A DNA stretch of 64,000 nucleotides from Altibacter sp. HG106 (GCF_028561755.1 NZ_JAQQTD010000001.1:539159-603158); one strand, 5' to 3'. Numbered from the stretch's first letter, positions 53,711-63,136 are shown. Notes: generated from the sequence alone by a model not told the origin. Numbers and translations are program-made.

Positions 53711-55222
53711 ATGATGAAAAAACACCACTATATTTTTTTTACTGTATGCCTATTTTCGATAGTATTTGCTGCGCTTAGTTGTAGTTCGGATGACAATGAT
53801 GGAATACCCGACCCTAATGATGACATGGGAACGGTAGATGATGATGGCATGTCTTCTGAAATCGAAGCAGCACAGCAAGCTACTACAACCGCTATTACAG
53901 GAGGCAGCTCAAGGACATGGCGCATAACAAGTGCGCAACTCACTAATTCGGGAGGCACTATTGATGTAAGTGATAATTTCAATATTGTGGACGACGAATT
54001 TATCTTTATCAGTAATGATATTGGAGGTACCTTGGAGTGGCGCCCGGGTTTTGCCATCAATCCTGATGGAACAAGCGCTCAAGATGTGGCTAACGATTAC
54101 TACATAGCACCCGTGCAATATCCCTTTATTTTTGAGCCTGAAAGCAGCGACCAGCTTAACAGTATTGACGGGAATTTTACGTTCACGGTAATCGATGAGA
54201 ATACAATCACGGGAACGATCGCCTATCCCGTGCGTGCTGCTGAAGGTATGCTGCAAATTACCATGGGTGAGAAAACAAGTGAAGACTATGCGGCCCCACC
54301 CACAGGAGGTTTGACCTTTAGTTCGTCATTGACGTTTGAATCTGGCGGTATTCGAGGTTTCGCTCCGGGAATGATTGGTTCCTACAGTGACAACAGTCTA
54401 TTCTTTGTGACACGAGAAGATGGGTTGAATGATGGAACGGCTTCTCCCGAACGGATCATCAAGTTCAATCTAGACGAAGGCACGACCGAAGACAATTTGT
54501 ATTTCAATGCAGATTTTGTTTCCAAACAATTACACATTATTGATAATGAACTCGTAGTAATTGGCGGACAAAATGTAAACACCTATCCATTAGATCTCAG
54601 TGGTGATCCTACCACCAACGCTCACGGATTACAAATTACGCGGCACGGGATGGCGGTACAAGGGGATGTTGCTTATATTATTGGTGGAGATCTTAACAAC
54701 CCTCCTGTCAACGGGAATAAGGTGTTTGGCTATGATCTTACCACACAAACCACTGCGGAAGTGGCAACCCTCCCAGAGAATCGTTATGGAGCGAGAGCCT
54801 CTATCGTAAATGACAAGCTATATATTTTTGGGGGAACCGTAGATCAATTTGGTGAAACGGCTTTAAACACCCTCTATATCCAAGATTTTGCTTCCGGAAG
54901 TCTAACGACGGAAACCATGACGACCGGCGCCCATTACACTTTTGTAGATAAATTTGAAAACTTGATTTATGTAGCGGGTCAAATCGACGTTCGCGATGGT
55001 AGTGGAGTAATTGTTGGAAACGATTATTTTATTGGTGTGTATGACACAAATACGGGCACATACGAAGAAATCCCTACCAATTTAACGTCGGGTACCGAGT
55101 TCTTCACCATTCATGGGATGTGTATTTTTAACGGAAATATGTACATCATTTTCGGAGGTGTTGGTGAGGATAATGGTGGCGACTTCCCTGAGTGGGAAAT
55201 TCTATCAGCGCCCATCAATTAG
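53711..55222 (+). CDS. Lipoprotein with Kelch-type beta-propeller
   Basis: 503 residues. The N-terminus MMKKHHYIFFTVCLFSIVFAALSC ends in a lipobox (ALSC), followed by an acidic spacer rich in Asp (SSDDNDGIPDPNDD), typical of surface-exposed Bacteroidota lipoproteins (lipoprotein export signal). The middle (~45-190) resembles the lipocalin-like segments of such proteins. Residues ~200-500 contain Kelch/galactose-oxidase-like repeats (LVVIGGQN, AYIIGGDLNN, LYIFGGTVD, MYIIFGGVGED). No catalytic Tyr-Cys pair of galactose oxidase is apparent. Binding function is likely; ligand unknown. It has its own promoter and ends near a bidirectional terminator. Confidence 0.85.
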   Translation: MMKKHHYIFFTVCLFSIVFAALSCSSDDNDGIPDPNDDMGTVDDDGMSSEIEAAQQATTTAITGGSSRTWRITSAQLTNSGGTIDVSDNFNIVDDEFIFISNDIGGTLEWRPGFAINPDGTSAQDVANDYYIAPVQYPFIFEPESSDQLNSIDGNFTFTVIDENTITGTIAYPVRAAEGMLQITMGEKTSEDYAAPPTGGLTFSSSLTFESGGIRGFAPGMIGSYSDNSLFFVTREDGLNDGTASPERIIKFNLDEGTTEDNLYFNADFVSKQLHIIDNELVVIGGQNVNTYPLDLSGDPTTNAHGLQITRHGMAVQGDVAYIIGGDLNNPPVNGNKVFGYDLTTQTTAEVATLPENRYGARASIVNDKLYIFGGTVDQFGETALNTLYIQDFASGSLTTETMTTGAHYTFVDKFENLIYVAGQIDVRDGSGVIVGNDYFIGVYDTNTGTYEEIPTNLTSGTEFFTIHGMCIFNGNMYIIFGGVGEDNGGDFPEWEILSAPIN

Positions 55223-55276
55223 GTTGTTGTTAATAAGGAGTTGCTACAACTGGGGAGTTTTAGCAATTCGTGAAGT

Positions 55277-55305
55277 AAAGGTCGGTTTTGCCGGCCTTTA
55301 TGTGT
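55277..55305. terminator. Bidirectional terminator between Kelch lipoprotein and fabH-like gene
   Basis: AAAGGTCGG-tttt-CCGGCCTTT (one imperfect G-T pair) with T-rich flanks, between convergent stops at 55222 and 55307. Confidence 0.65.
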
Positions 55306-55306
55306 T

Positions 55307-56314
55307 TTACCATCGTATCATGGCGCTTCCCCAGGTAAATCCACTGCCAAAGGCAGCCAATACCAAAAGATCGCCCTCTTGTAGCTTTCCTTCTGCCCAG
55401 GCTTCCGACAGGGCTATTGGGATGGATGCTGCGGTTGTATTTCCATACCGTTGGATATTATTATATACCTTATCATCCGTGAGTTTAAATTTCTGCTGAA
55501 TGAATTGCGAGATACGAAGATTGGCCTGATGCGGAATAAGCAGATCGATATCGTCTACCTGTAGGTTATTGGCCGTTAGGCCTTCCATAATCACTTCTGA
55601 AAAGCGCACCACCGCGTGCTTAAAAACAAATTGCCCGTTCATGTAGGGATAGTACGGAATGTTCTCCTGAGGATTTTCTTCGATGATTTCGGGTACCCAG
55701 TGTTCGGTACTTGGGCCTTGTAGGGCTAATTCGTCTTTGTGCTTTCCTTCACTGTGTAAATGGGTGCTCAAAATCCCTTTTCCCTCTTTGTCTGAACGAG
55801 AAAGGACCACCGCTCCGGCACCATCTCCAAAAATGACGGAAACCCCACGTCCTCGCGTAGTAAAATCGAGTCCGCCGCTGTGGTTTTCACTCCCAATGAC
55901 CAAAATATGCTTGTACATTCCTGTCTTGATAAACTGATCGGCCACCGATAACGCATAGACAAAGCCGCTACATTGATTTCTAACATCTAGCGCAGGTATG
56001 GTGCGCATGCCCATCATTTCCTGAACTTGCACGCCTCCACCGGGAAAATACATATCCGGACTCAACGTAGCGAATACGATCATATCGATAGCATCTGGCT
56101 TCAAACGAGCACGCTCCAAAGCGATCTCGGAAGCCTTCACTCCCATGATCGAGGTTGAATTACCATCTCCCTTTTTAATGTGGCGGCGTTCTTGAATTCC
56201 CGTTCGCTCTTGGATCCAAGCATCGTTCGTATCCATTACTTTAGAAAGATCGTCGTTCGTCACCACGTTTTCAGGCACATAATGCCCTACTCCGCTAATT
56301 TTAGAATGATACAT
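55307..56314 (-). CDS. fabH: 3-oxoacyl-ACP synthase III family protein
   Basis: 335 residues. The thiolase-fold condensing enzyme has nucleophile C115 in DVRNQCSGFVYAL, His in LLIPHQANLRISQFI and Asn in RYGNTTAASIPIAL, the KAS III catalytic triad. The starter-unit function in fatty-acid elongation is the family role; a second FabH for branched or unusual starters is usual in this phylum. No other fab gene adjoins it, so a specialised starter unit or an OleA-like condensation remains possible. It is divergent from the S9 peptidase. Confidence 0.9.
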   Translation of the reverse strand: MYHSKISGVGHYVPENVVTNDDLSKVMDTNDAWIQERTGIQERRHIKKGDGNSTSIMGVKASEIALERARLKPDAIDMIVFATLSPDMYFPGGGVQVQEMMGMRTIPALDVRNQCSGFVYALSVADQFIKTGMYKHILVIGSENHSGGLDFTTRGRGVSVIFGDGAGAVVLSRSDKEGKGILSTHLHSEGKHKDELALQGPSTEHWVPEIIEENPQENIPYYPYMNGQFVFKHAVVRFSEVIMEGLTANNLQVDDIDLLIPHQANLRISQFIQQKFKLTDDKVYNNIQRYGNTTAASIPIALSEAWAEGKLQEGDLLVLAAFGSGFTWGSAMIRW

Positions 56315-56343
56315 GTGTCAATATTTTGAAAGCGAGACAAGGT

Positions 56344-56399
56344 AACTAATAACTGTTAGTTGTAGAAAGAAATTGAAAGCATACGTTATGCATGCATAA
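56344..56399. promoter_or_regulatory. Two inverted repeats in the divergent fabH / S9 peptidase gap
   Basis: AACTAA-N6-TTAGTT (56344-56361) and the perfect 14-bp palindrome TTATGCATGCATAA (56386-56399) lie between the two start codons. Their position is right for operators controlling one or both genes. No regulator is adjacent, and the regulator is unknown. Confidence 0.4.
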
Positions 56400-56421
56400 T
56401 ACAAAGAATTGCATACCCCTA

Positions 56422-56429
56422 TATTTTTG
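56422..56429 (+). promoter_or_regulatory. TATTTTTG -7 element for the S9 peptidase
   Basis: A perfect TAnnTTTG 25 bases ahead of the ATG at 56455. Confidence 0.6.
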
Positions 56430-56454
56430 ACTACCTTTTTTGAAAATTTTTCAG

Positions 56455-58914
56455 ATGAAATTCTATGCTCTATTGTTTGTCCTATTCTGGACCGCTACTC
56501 CCCTCTTCGCTCAAGAAAAAACCGGCTATCAAACTCCTCCTGATGAAATTCTAGAATTGGTGGACGCTCCGTTGGCTCCCCGCGTTATTATTGATGATGC
56601 GGGCGTGAACGTGGTGCTGTTATATCGAGATCCGTATAAAAGTATCGCTGAACTTTCGGAAACTGAAATGCGTCTGGCCGGGCTGCGTATCAACCCCAAG
56701 ACAAATATTGGAAGTCGCACCAATTACTTCAGTAATATCAAGGTTAAAAAAGCTACAGATCAAGTGGCGAAGTCAGTTTCCGGCTTACCCAACACCCCTC
56801 GACTTAGTTATTTTAACTGGTCGCCCGATCAGTCGAAGATCGCTTTCTTGCACACTGCTGAAGAGGGCGTTGAGGTTTGGGTGCTCGACATCCCAACTGC
56901 CAGTGCCCGCAAACTTTCAACTTCATATGTAAACGCTAATATGGGAGACCCTATTAATTGGTTTGAAGATGGAAACGCGCTTCTGGTTAAAATGCTTCCG
57001 AAGAACAGGAAAGAACTTATAAACACTGCCGAAGCGGTTCCGGAAGGCCCTACCATTTCGGTAAGTGATGGATCTAAAGCACAAAACCGAACGTATCAAG
57101 ATCTACTGAAAAATCCAAATGATGAAGCCAACTTTGAACAATTGGCGGTTTCAGAGTTAATCCGACTTACATTAACGGGCAGCGCCACACAGTTTTTACC
57201 CGAAGCGATGTACCGAAACGTTACCTTTTCTCCCGACGGAACCTATGTGCTCGTAACTGCTACCGAACGTCCTTTTTCGTATATCGTACCCTACTATCGC
57301 TTTCCCTATACGCAAACAGTGTATAACGCAAGTGGTGAAAAAATACATGCCGTAAATACGGTTCCTTTGGACGAGGTACGCCCTAAAGGGTTTATGGCGA
57401 CACGTATGGGCAAACGCAATATGGGTTGGAGAAACGATCGACCGGCCACCTTGTATTGGGCTGAGGCGCTTGACGGAGGGGATCCGGAAACGGAGGTGCC
57501 TTTTCGCGATGTGGTTTATGAAGTGGAAGCACCATTTACCGGCAAGGGTCGTCAGGTATTACGAACCATCAATAGATTTTCGGGAATCGTGTGGGGTGAC
57601 GCCACACATGCCATCGCCTACGATTACTGGTGGAACGACAGAAACACCAAAACCTATCTCTTCAATCCTCAAGACGGATCTCAAGAACCCGTTGTATTAT
57701 CCGATCGCAACTATCAAGATCGCTATAGCGATCCGGGGGAGTTCGTGACGACCAAAAACGACTATCACGAATCGGTGCTAGCGTTAGATAATGGCACGGC
57801 CTACATGATGGGTGATGGATATACGGAGGAAGGTCAGTTTCCGTTTATCGACGCCTTAGATCTGAACGATCAAAAAAAGAACCGTTTGTATACTTCAGCA
57901 TATACCGATAAGAAAGAAACGCTATACGACGCGATCGACATGAAGCAAGGAAAAGTATTGGTGCGTATTGAGTCGCCCAATGAATATCCCAACTATTACT
58001 TCAGAAATATAAAAAGAAAAAATGCGCTCACACCGGTAACGTCCTTTGAAAACCCGTTTAAGAGTCTTCAAAATGTTCAGAAGCAAGTAATTACCTACAC
58101 CCGAGAAGACGGATTAGAATTGGAAGGAACGCTCTACCTGCCGGTAGGCTATGATACCGCTAAAAAGGAGAAAAAACCTATGATCTTATGGGCGTACCCC
58201 AGAGAGTTTAAGGATAAGAGCAGTGCTTCGCAGAATACTACCAATCCGAATGAGTTTATTTACCCCTATTATGGGAGTCCAATTTACTGGGTTACCCGCG
58301 GGTATGTCGTCTTAGATGATGCTGCTTTCCCGATCGTTGGAGAAGGAGATGAAGAACCCAACGATACCTTCCGCACCCAATTGGTAGCGAATGCTAAAGC
58401 GGCCATTGATGCTGTGGATGCGTTAGGATATATTGACCGAAATCGCGTGGGAGTAGGCGGACACAGCTATGGAGCATTTATGGTGGCTAATTTGTTAAGT
58501 CATAGTGACCTGTTTGCTGCCGGAATTGCGCGTAGTGGTGCTTACAATCGAACCTTGACCCCTTTCGGATTTCAAAGTGAGGAACGCAGTTATTGGGATT
58601 CTCCGGAAACCTACTATCGCATGTCACCGTTCATGCATGCCGATAAGATGAAAACGCCGTTGTTGTTAGTCCACGGAGAAGCCGATAATAATTCGGGTAC
58701 CTACCCGCTTCAGAGTGAGCGTTATTTTAACGCGTTAAAAGGACTGGGGGCCACTGCCCGCCTTGTGATGTTACCCAAAGAAAGTCATGGATACCGCGCG
58801 AAGGAGAGTATATTGCACCTGTTGTGGGAACAAGACCGATGGCTCGAGAGGTATGTGAAGGGGAACAGTAATGGTTCGGAGCTAAAGACGACCACACCTA
58901 TGAAGAATAAATAG
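56455..58914 (+). CDS. Secreted S9 family prolyl-oligopeptidase (glutamyl endopeptidase-like, S9D)
   Basis: 819 residues from the ATG at 56455; an in-frame TTG five codons upstream overlaps the promoter region and is rejected. The signal peptide is MKFYALLFVLFWTATPLFAQ. The propeller domain covers ~25-540 and the alpha/beta-hydrolase domain ~550-800. The triad is S671 (GGHSYGAF), D744 (HGEADNNSG) and H778 (ESHGYRA). The arrangement matches the plant chloroplast glutamyl endopeptidase group more than classical DPP-IV. It probably degrades peptides in the periplasm. Confidence 0.93.
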   Translation: MKFYALLFVLFWTATPLFAQEKTGYQTPPDEILELVDAPLAPRVIIDDAGVNVVLLYRDPYKSIAELSETEMRLAGLRINPKTNIGSRTNYFSNIKVKKATDQVAKSVSGLPNTPRLSYFNWSPDQSKIAFLHTAEEGVEVWVLDIPTASARKLSTSYVNANMGDPINWFEDGNALLVKMLPKNRKELINTAEAVPEGPTISVSDGSKAQNRTYQDLLKNPNDEANFEQLAVSELIRLTLTGSATQFLPEAMYRNVTFSPDGTYVLVTATERPFSYIVPYYRFPYTQTVYNASGEKIHAVNTVPLDEVRPKGFMATRMGKRNMGWRNDRPATLYWAEALDGGDPETEVPFRDVVYEVEAPFTGKGRQVLRTINRFSGIVWGDATHAIAYDYWWNDRNTKTYLFNPQDGSQEPVVLSDRNYQDRYSDPGEFVTTKNDYHESVLALDNGTAYMMGDGYTEEGQFPFIDALDLNDQKKNRLYTSAYTDKKETLYDAIDMKQGKVLVRIESPNEYPNYYFRNIKRKNALTPVTSFENPFKSLQNVQKQVITYTREDGLELEGTLYLPVGYDTAKKEKKPMILWAYPREFKDKSSASQNTTNPNEFIYPYYGSPIYWVTRGYVVLDDAAFPIVGEGDEEPNDTFRTQLVANAKAAIDAVDALGYIDRNRVGVGGHSYGAFMVANLLSHSDLFAAGIARSGAYNRTLTPFGFQSEERSYWDSPETYYRMSPFMHADKMKTPLLLVHGEADNNSGTYPLQSERYFNALKGLGATARLVMLPKESHGYRAKESILHLLWEQDRWLERYVKGNSNGSELKTTTPMKNK

Positions 58915-58937
58915 TTGCTTCTAAAATATGGCTAATG

Positions 58938-58972
58938 AGAAAGGGATTGTCGTTTGACAATCCCTTTCTAAA
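58938..58972 (+). terminator. Intrinsic terminator of the S9 peptidase
   Basis: AGAAAGGGATTGTC-gttt-GACAATCCCTTTCT has a perfect 14-bp stem, but the tail TAAAAC is short on T. It is a strong hairpin 24 bases after the stop. Confidence 0.65.
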
Positions 58973-59076
58973 ACAACCTAACCAATAAAATAATAGATAA
59001 CTACTTTTTCACAGCAATTATATTTAAACTATTACTACAGCTAATATACAAAATGTTTAATAAATTGACAAAATAG

Positions 59077-60384
59077 TTAAACATAATTTTTATATTCTTT
59101 TATGTTGATGTGAGCACCCAGATCGTTGAGCAGATTATAGAGCCCGAAGAACGTTCTATTGATATATAAAAAGTGTTTCGACCCTCTATTTCCATTCATC
59201 TTGCGTAAGGTAGTATCTTTCGAATATTTGTCGCTAAGCGCGGCAATCTTTCCGAAGAAGACCGAATCCGAAAAATCGAACGTGTCGTTGTGAAAAGGCT
59301 GGGTAAAAAGGGAAAGCATTTCATGAAACAACTCGGTAAAGTACGCTTGTTCTTCGGCGCTATCTGACGGTTTTAATATTTCCAAGGCGAACATCTTCTC
59401 TCGAAAGATGCTCGGATCGTTGATGTTTTCTGGGTCAGCCAGCTCGAAATACGGCGTGTAAAATTCGTCGGGTACTTGTTTGACACAACCAAAGTCGATC
59501 GCGATCAATTCGTGATCTGAATTCACCAGAAAGTTTCCTGGATGCGGATCGGCATGTACTTGCTTTAATTCGTGCATCTGAAACATGTAAAAATTCCAAA
59601 GCGCCTGCCCTACTTGATTCGCCGCCTGTATGTCTTCATTCTCTCGAACAAACTGTGAGAGGTGCACTCCCTGCATCCAATCCATCGTAAGGATACGATC
59701 GTTTGAATATGCTTCGTAGTATTTTGGAAATCGAATATGAGGTATGTTCGCGCAGGCTTCAGTAATATACGTGCTTTGCTGAAGTTCTAATTCGTAATTG
59801 GTTTCTTCCAGGAGCTTTCCCTCAATTTCTTTAAAATATTTTTCAGAATCCTTTCCCTGAAGGTTAAACATCTTGATCGCCACGGGTTTTACCAGGGCCA
59901 GATCGCTGCTGATGCTGTTGGCCACACCGGGATATTGAATCTTAACCGCCAACTTCTTTCCGTCTTTAGTGGCTCGGTGCACCTGACCGATACTTGCGGC
60001 TGCCACCGATTCTTTTTCAAAGGTATCGAAGAGGTCTTCGGGAGCTTGACCAAAATATTTTAGGAAGGTCTTCCGCACCAAAGGTGCCGAGAGCGGAGGT
60101 ACACTAAATTGTGCCAATGAGAACTTTTCGACATACTGCTTTGGCATTATGTTCTTTTCCATGCTTAGCATCTGCGCCACTTTCAACGCGCTCCCTCTCA
60201 AACTTTTTAGTCCGTCGTAAATATCCGCCGCGTTGTTTTCATTAAGGCGATCTTTAGTAACTTCAGGATTCACCAATTTTTCGCCATAATATTTAAGATA
60301 ATTGCCCCCTACTTTCACGCCGGTTTTTACCAGTTTACTCGCTCGGGATATTTTTCCGGTAGGAATGGAATCAATTGACTTCAT
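59077..60384 (-). CDS. ABC1/UbiB-family atypical kinase
   Basis: 435 residues without a strong membrane segment. Family marks are the N-lobe Ala-rich loop ESVAAASIGQVHRA, the invariant Lys in KLAVKIQYPG, the catalytic HADPHPGNFLV and the metal site IDFGCVKQ. The usual KxGQ motif reads K-V-A-Q (ALKVAQMLSMEKN), with Ala for Gly. ABC1 kinases such as UbiB and COQ8 bind ATP and assist lipid quinone or lipid metabolism; this organism presumably uses menaquinone, so the partner is unclear. Its ATG shares one base with the stop of the upstream TetR gene, so the two are coupled. Confidence 0.92.
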   Translation of the reverse strand: MKSIDSIPTGKISRASKLVKTGVKVGGNYLKYYGEKLVNPEVTKDRLNENNAADIYDGLKSLRGSALKVAQMLSMEKNIMPKQYVEKFSLAQFSVPPLSAPLVRKTFLKYFGQAPEDLFDTFEKESVAAASIGQVHRATKDGKKLAVKIQYPGVANSISSDLALVKPVAIKMFNLQGKDSEKYFKEIEGKLLEETNYELELQQSTYITEACANIPHIRFPKYYEAYSNDRILTMDWMQGVHLSQFVRENEDIQAANQVGQALWNFYMFQMHELKQVHADPHPGNFLVNSDHELIAIDFGCVKQVPDEFYTPYFELADPENINDPSIFREKMFALEILKPSDSAEEQAYFTELFHEMLSLFTQPFHNDTFDFSDSVFFGKIAALSDKYSKDTTLRKMNGNRGSKHFLYINRTFFGLYNLLNDLGAHINIKEYKNYV

Positions 60385-61055
60385 TAGCGCAGGTTATTTT
60401 TCCATAAAAATTTTCCAAAGTCCACAACACTTTCCAGAGGTGTGGTTTGAAAAACATCAAATACAGCACGTACCGACTTCTCTATGGCCATATCAGTTTT
60501 TTCAAATTCAGGAGAGCTATCAGACAACCAGTACTTCAGCAAAAACAGTGTCTGCAACCAGGCTCCTTCTGAAAATACGGACACGGGTTGATTCAAAAAC
60601 TTCAGGTTTTTTTGTTCGTTGTCTTCCGCTATTAGCGTTCCGGCAAAATCCTTCACCCGCTGTCGCAATCCTTTTAGTTGTACTCTGTATTCCATAAGGT
60701 CGCCGCGCTTCGGAAGTGTCATCAACACATAACTACGATTAGCGGTCAACAACTCAAAGAAGGTATAAAAGAAGGTGAGCATCTTTTCTTGGTTGTTGAA
60801 GTTCTCGTATTCAGGCTGTTTTTCAGCCAGTCGCATGGATTCTTCAAAAAATGTATTCCAAATAGCCTCCCGAAGTCCTTCAAAAGAACCAAAGTACTGG
60901 TAGAAGTTGGACTCATCAGACTGTTGCTCTTTAGCAAATTTGTACACACTGGTAGGCGTGTTCTCGGTCTCTAAAAGATGCGTCATATACGCATCGAACC
61001 ATTGCTTCTCGGTTAATTTTTTCGCTTTCTTTTTTGTGGAAGTGGTTGCGCTCAT
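60384..61055 (-). CDS. TetR family transcriptional regulator
   Basis: 223 residues. The lysine-rich N-terminus (TKKKAKKLTEKQWFDAYMTHLL) precedes the helix-turn-helix PTSVYKFAKEQQSDESNFYQYFGSFEGLREAIW (~residues 34-66). The remaining helices would form the ligand pocket. It probably represses its own operon with the ABC1 kinase; a three-half-site operator overlaps its promoter (61071-61119). The effector may be a lipid or quinone-like molecule, but that is a guess based on the partner gene. Confidence 0.85.
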   Translation of the reverse strand: MSATTSTKKKAKKLTEKQWFDAYMTHLLETENTPTSVYKFAKEQQSDESNFYQYFGSFEGLREAIWNTFFEESMRLAEKQPEYENFNNQEKMLTFFYTFFELLTANRSYVLMTLPKRGDLMEYRVQLKGLRQRVKDFAGTLIAEDNEQKNLKFLNQPVSVFSEGAWLQTLFLLKYWLSDSSPEFEKTDMAIEKSVRAVFDVFQTTPLESVVDFGKFLWKNNLR

Positions 61056-61070
61056 GATTGTAAATTTTTG

Positions 61071-61119
61071 ATAAACAAAGATAATGATTGTTTAATCTAT
61101 GTTTTACTTTATTAAACAA
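61071..61119 (-). promoter_or_regulatory. TetR-operon promoter with three-half-site operator
   Basis: The -7 element TATCTTTG occupies 61076-61083 on the minus strand, 20 bases before the TetR ATG. Half-sites on the plus strand are ATAAACAA (61071-61078), TTGTTTAAT (61088-61096) and ATTAAACAA (61111-61119). The last two form a perfect 9-bp inverted repeat with a 14-bp spacer, and the first pairs with the second over AAACAA/TTGTTT. Confidence 0.6.
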
Positions 61120-61149
61120 AACTTGTGTTAAAGTTACGAGCTAGAGATT

Positions 61150-61164
61150 CTGACAAGCTGTCAG
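61150..61164 (+). promoter_or_regulatory. Perfect inverted repeat CTGACA-AGC-TGTCAG upstream of htpG
   Basis: Six-base arms with a three-base spacer, 63 bases ahead of the htpG ATG. About 20 bases on is GGTATTTTATTTG, a near -7 element (TTTATTTG). It is a plausible stress-response operator; no CIRCE (a nine-base-arm repeat) is present. Confidence 0.45.
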
Positions 61165-61227
61165 CCATTCTGGAAATGGTATTTTATTTGAACTACTGCG
61201 AGCAGAACATAAACTTTACAATATATT

Positions 61228-63117
61228 ATGAGCAAAGGAACGATAAACGTATCGGTGGAGAACATTTTTCCGTTGATCAAAAAGTTTTTATACAGTGATC
61301 ACGAAATATTCTTACGAGAGTTAATCAGTAACGCAACAGATGCCACTCTCAAATTAAAGCATTTAACCAATATTGGAGAGGCTTCGGTGGAATATGGAAA
61401 TCCCACCATTGAGGTAAAAATCGATAAGGATAATAAGACCCTTCACGTAATTGACCAAGGAATTGGTATGACAGCGGAAGAAGTGGAAAAATACATCAAT
61501 GAAATTGCCTTTTCAGGAGCCGAAGAATTCATTGAAAAATATAAGGATAAGCAGGGAGAGGATGCCGGAATCATTGGTCATTTTGGTCTCGGGTTTTACT
61601 CAGCTTTTATGGTGGCCAGCAAAGTAGAAATTATCACCAAAAGTTATAAGGATGAGCCTGCCGCCCATTGGGTGTGTGATGGATCGCCAAAGTATTCGCT
61701 AGAGGAAAGTGATAAAACTGAACGAGGCACCGAAATCATTTTGCACATTGCAGAAGATGAGACCGCGTTTCTGGAAGCATCGCGCATTCGTGAACTACTG
61801 ACGAAGTATAACAAATTTATGCCGATTCCGATTAAATTCGGAACCAAGACCGAAACCTTGCCAAAACCGGAAGACGCGAAGGAAGAAGATCCGGCTCCGA
61901 CGCGCGAAGTGGATGACATTATTAACAATCCAACTCCGGCCTGGACCAAGCAACCTACAGAGTTGGAAGAAACCGATTATAAGAATTTTTATAAAGAGCT
62001 CTACCCGATGCAATTTGAGGAGCCTTTATTTCACATCCACTTAAATGTTGATTATCCGTTCAACCTTACTGGAATCTTGTACTTTCCGAAAATGACACAG
62101 GATGTGAACGTTCAGAAGGACAAAATTCAGTTGTATCAAAATCAGGTATTCGTTACCGACAACGTCGAAGGGATCGTACCCGAGTTTCTTACCATGCTTC
62201 GCGGGGTGATAGACAGCCCAGACATTCCACTTAATGTGTCGCGTAGCTATCTTCAGGCCGACGGTGCCGTGAAGAAAATATCGAGTTACATCACCAGAAA
62301 GGTAGCCGACAAACTCAAAAGTCTCTTTGCCGATAATCGCGAGGATTTCCAAGCAAAGTGGGACGATATTAAAGTGGTTATTGAATACGGAATGCTTACG
62401 GAAGATAAATTCTTCGACAAAGCCCAAGACTTTGCACTATACCCAACCGTTGACGGTTCGTATTATACCTTTGAAGAGCTGGAAGAAAAACTGAAAGCTG
62501 CTCATACCGACAAAGATGACAAATTAGTACTATTGTATGCTTCCAATAAAGAAGAACAGCACAGTTATATTGAAACAGCGAAAAGTAAAGGGTATGAGGT
62601 GCTCTTACTCGATTCTCCCATCGTATCGCATCTACTTCAGAAGTTAGAAACCAGTAAAGAAAACATCTCCTTTACGAGGGTGGATAGCGGACCGATGGAC
62701 AGTTTAATTAAAAAAGAGGAAGAAACACTGTCAAAGCTTTCCGAAGAAGAAAAAGAAACCCTTCAAACCACGCTGAAGGAACTTATTGCGGAAGAAAAAT
62801 TCACCGTACAACTGGAAGCTATGGACAGCGATGGGCAACCCTTTACCATCACCGAACCCGAATTTATGCGCCGCATGAAGGAGATGCAGCAAACTGGCGG
62901 TGGCGGTATGTTTGGAATGGGAAATATGCCCGAAATGTATACCTTGATCGTGAATACCAATCACGATCTGGTCCAACAAATCTTGACAACGAAGACGAAA
63001 AAGAAGAAAGAACGACTGGTGAATCAAGCCTTAGATTTGGCCAAGTTGAGTAGAAATCTGCTCAAAGGGGAAGCATTAACCGAATTTATCAAGCGCAGTT
63101 ATGAGATGATAAAATAG
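61228..63117 (+). CDS. htpG: Molecular chaperone HtpG (Hsp90)
   Basis: 629 residues, the normal bacterial length. The GHKL ATPase domain begins MSKGTINVSVENIFPLIKKFLYSDHEIFLRELISNATDATLKLKHL and continues with the lid and DQGIGMTAEEV and GHFGLGFYSAFMVA. The middle domain has the catalytic Arg region (PLNVSRSYLQAD) and the C-terminal dimerisation domain is short. It refolds or stabilises client proteins under stress. It is monocistronic, with an upstream palindrome and a downstream terminator. Confidence 0.98.
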   Translation: MSKGTINVSVENIFPLIKKFLYSDHEIFLRELISNATDATLKLKHLTNIGEASVEYGNPTIEVKIDKDNKTLHVIDQGIGMTAEEVEKYINEIAFSGAEEFIEKYKDKQGEDAGIIGHFGLGFYSAFMVASKVEIITKSYKDEPAAHWVCDGSPKYSLEESDKTERGTEIILHIAEDETAFLEASRIRELLTKYNKFMPIPIKFGTKTETLPKPEDAKEEDPAPTREVDDIINNPTPAWTKQPTELEETDYKNFYKELYPMQFEEPLFHIHLNVDYPFNLTGILYFPKMTQDVNVQKDKIQLYQNQVFVTDNVEGIVPEFLTMLRGVIDSPDIPLNVSRSYLQADGAVKKISSYITRKVADKLKSLFADNREDFQAKWDDIKVVIEYGMLTEDKFFDKAQDFALYPTVDGSYYTFEELEEKLKAAHTDKDDKLVLLYASNKEEQHSYIETAKSKGYEVLLLDSPIVSHLLQKLETSKENISFTRVDSGPMDSLIKKEEETLSKLSEEEKETLQTTLKELIAEEKFTVQLEAMDSDGQPFTITEPEFMRRMKEMQQTGGGGMFGMGNMPEMYTLIVNTNHDLVQQILTTKTKKKKERLVNQALDLAKLSRNLLKGEALTEFIKRSYEMIK

Positions 63118-63136
63118 TAGTAACATACTGACTTTG

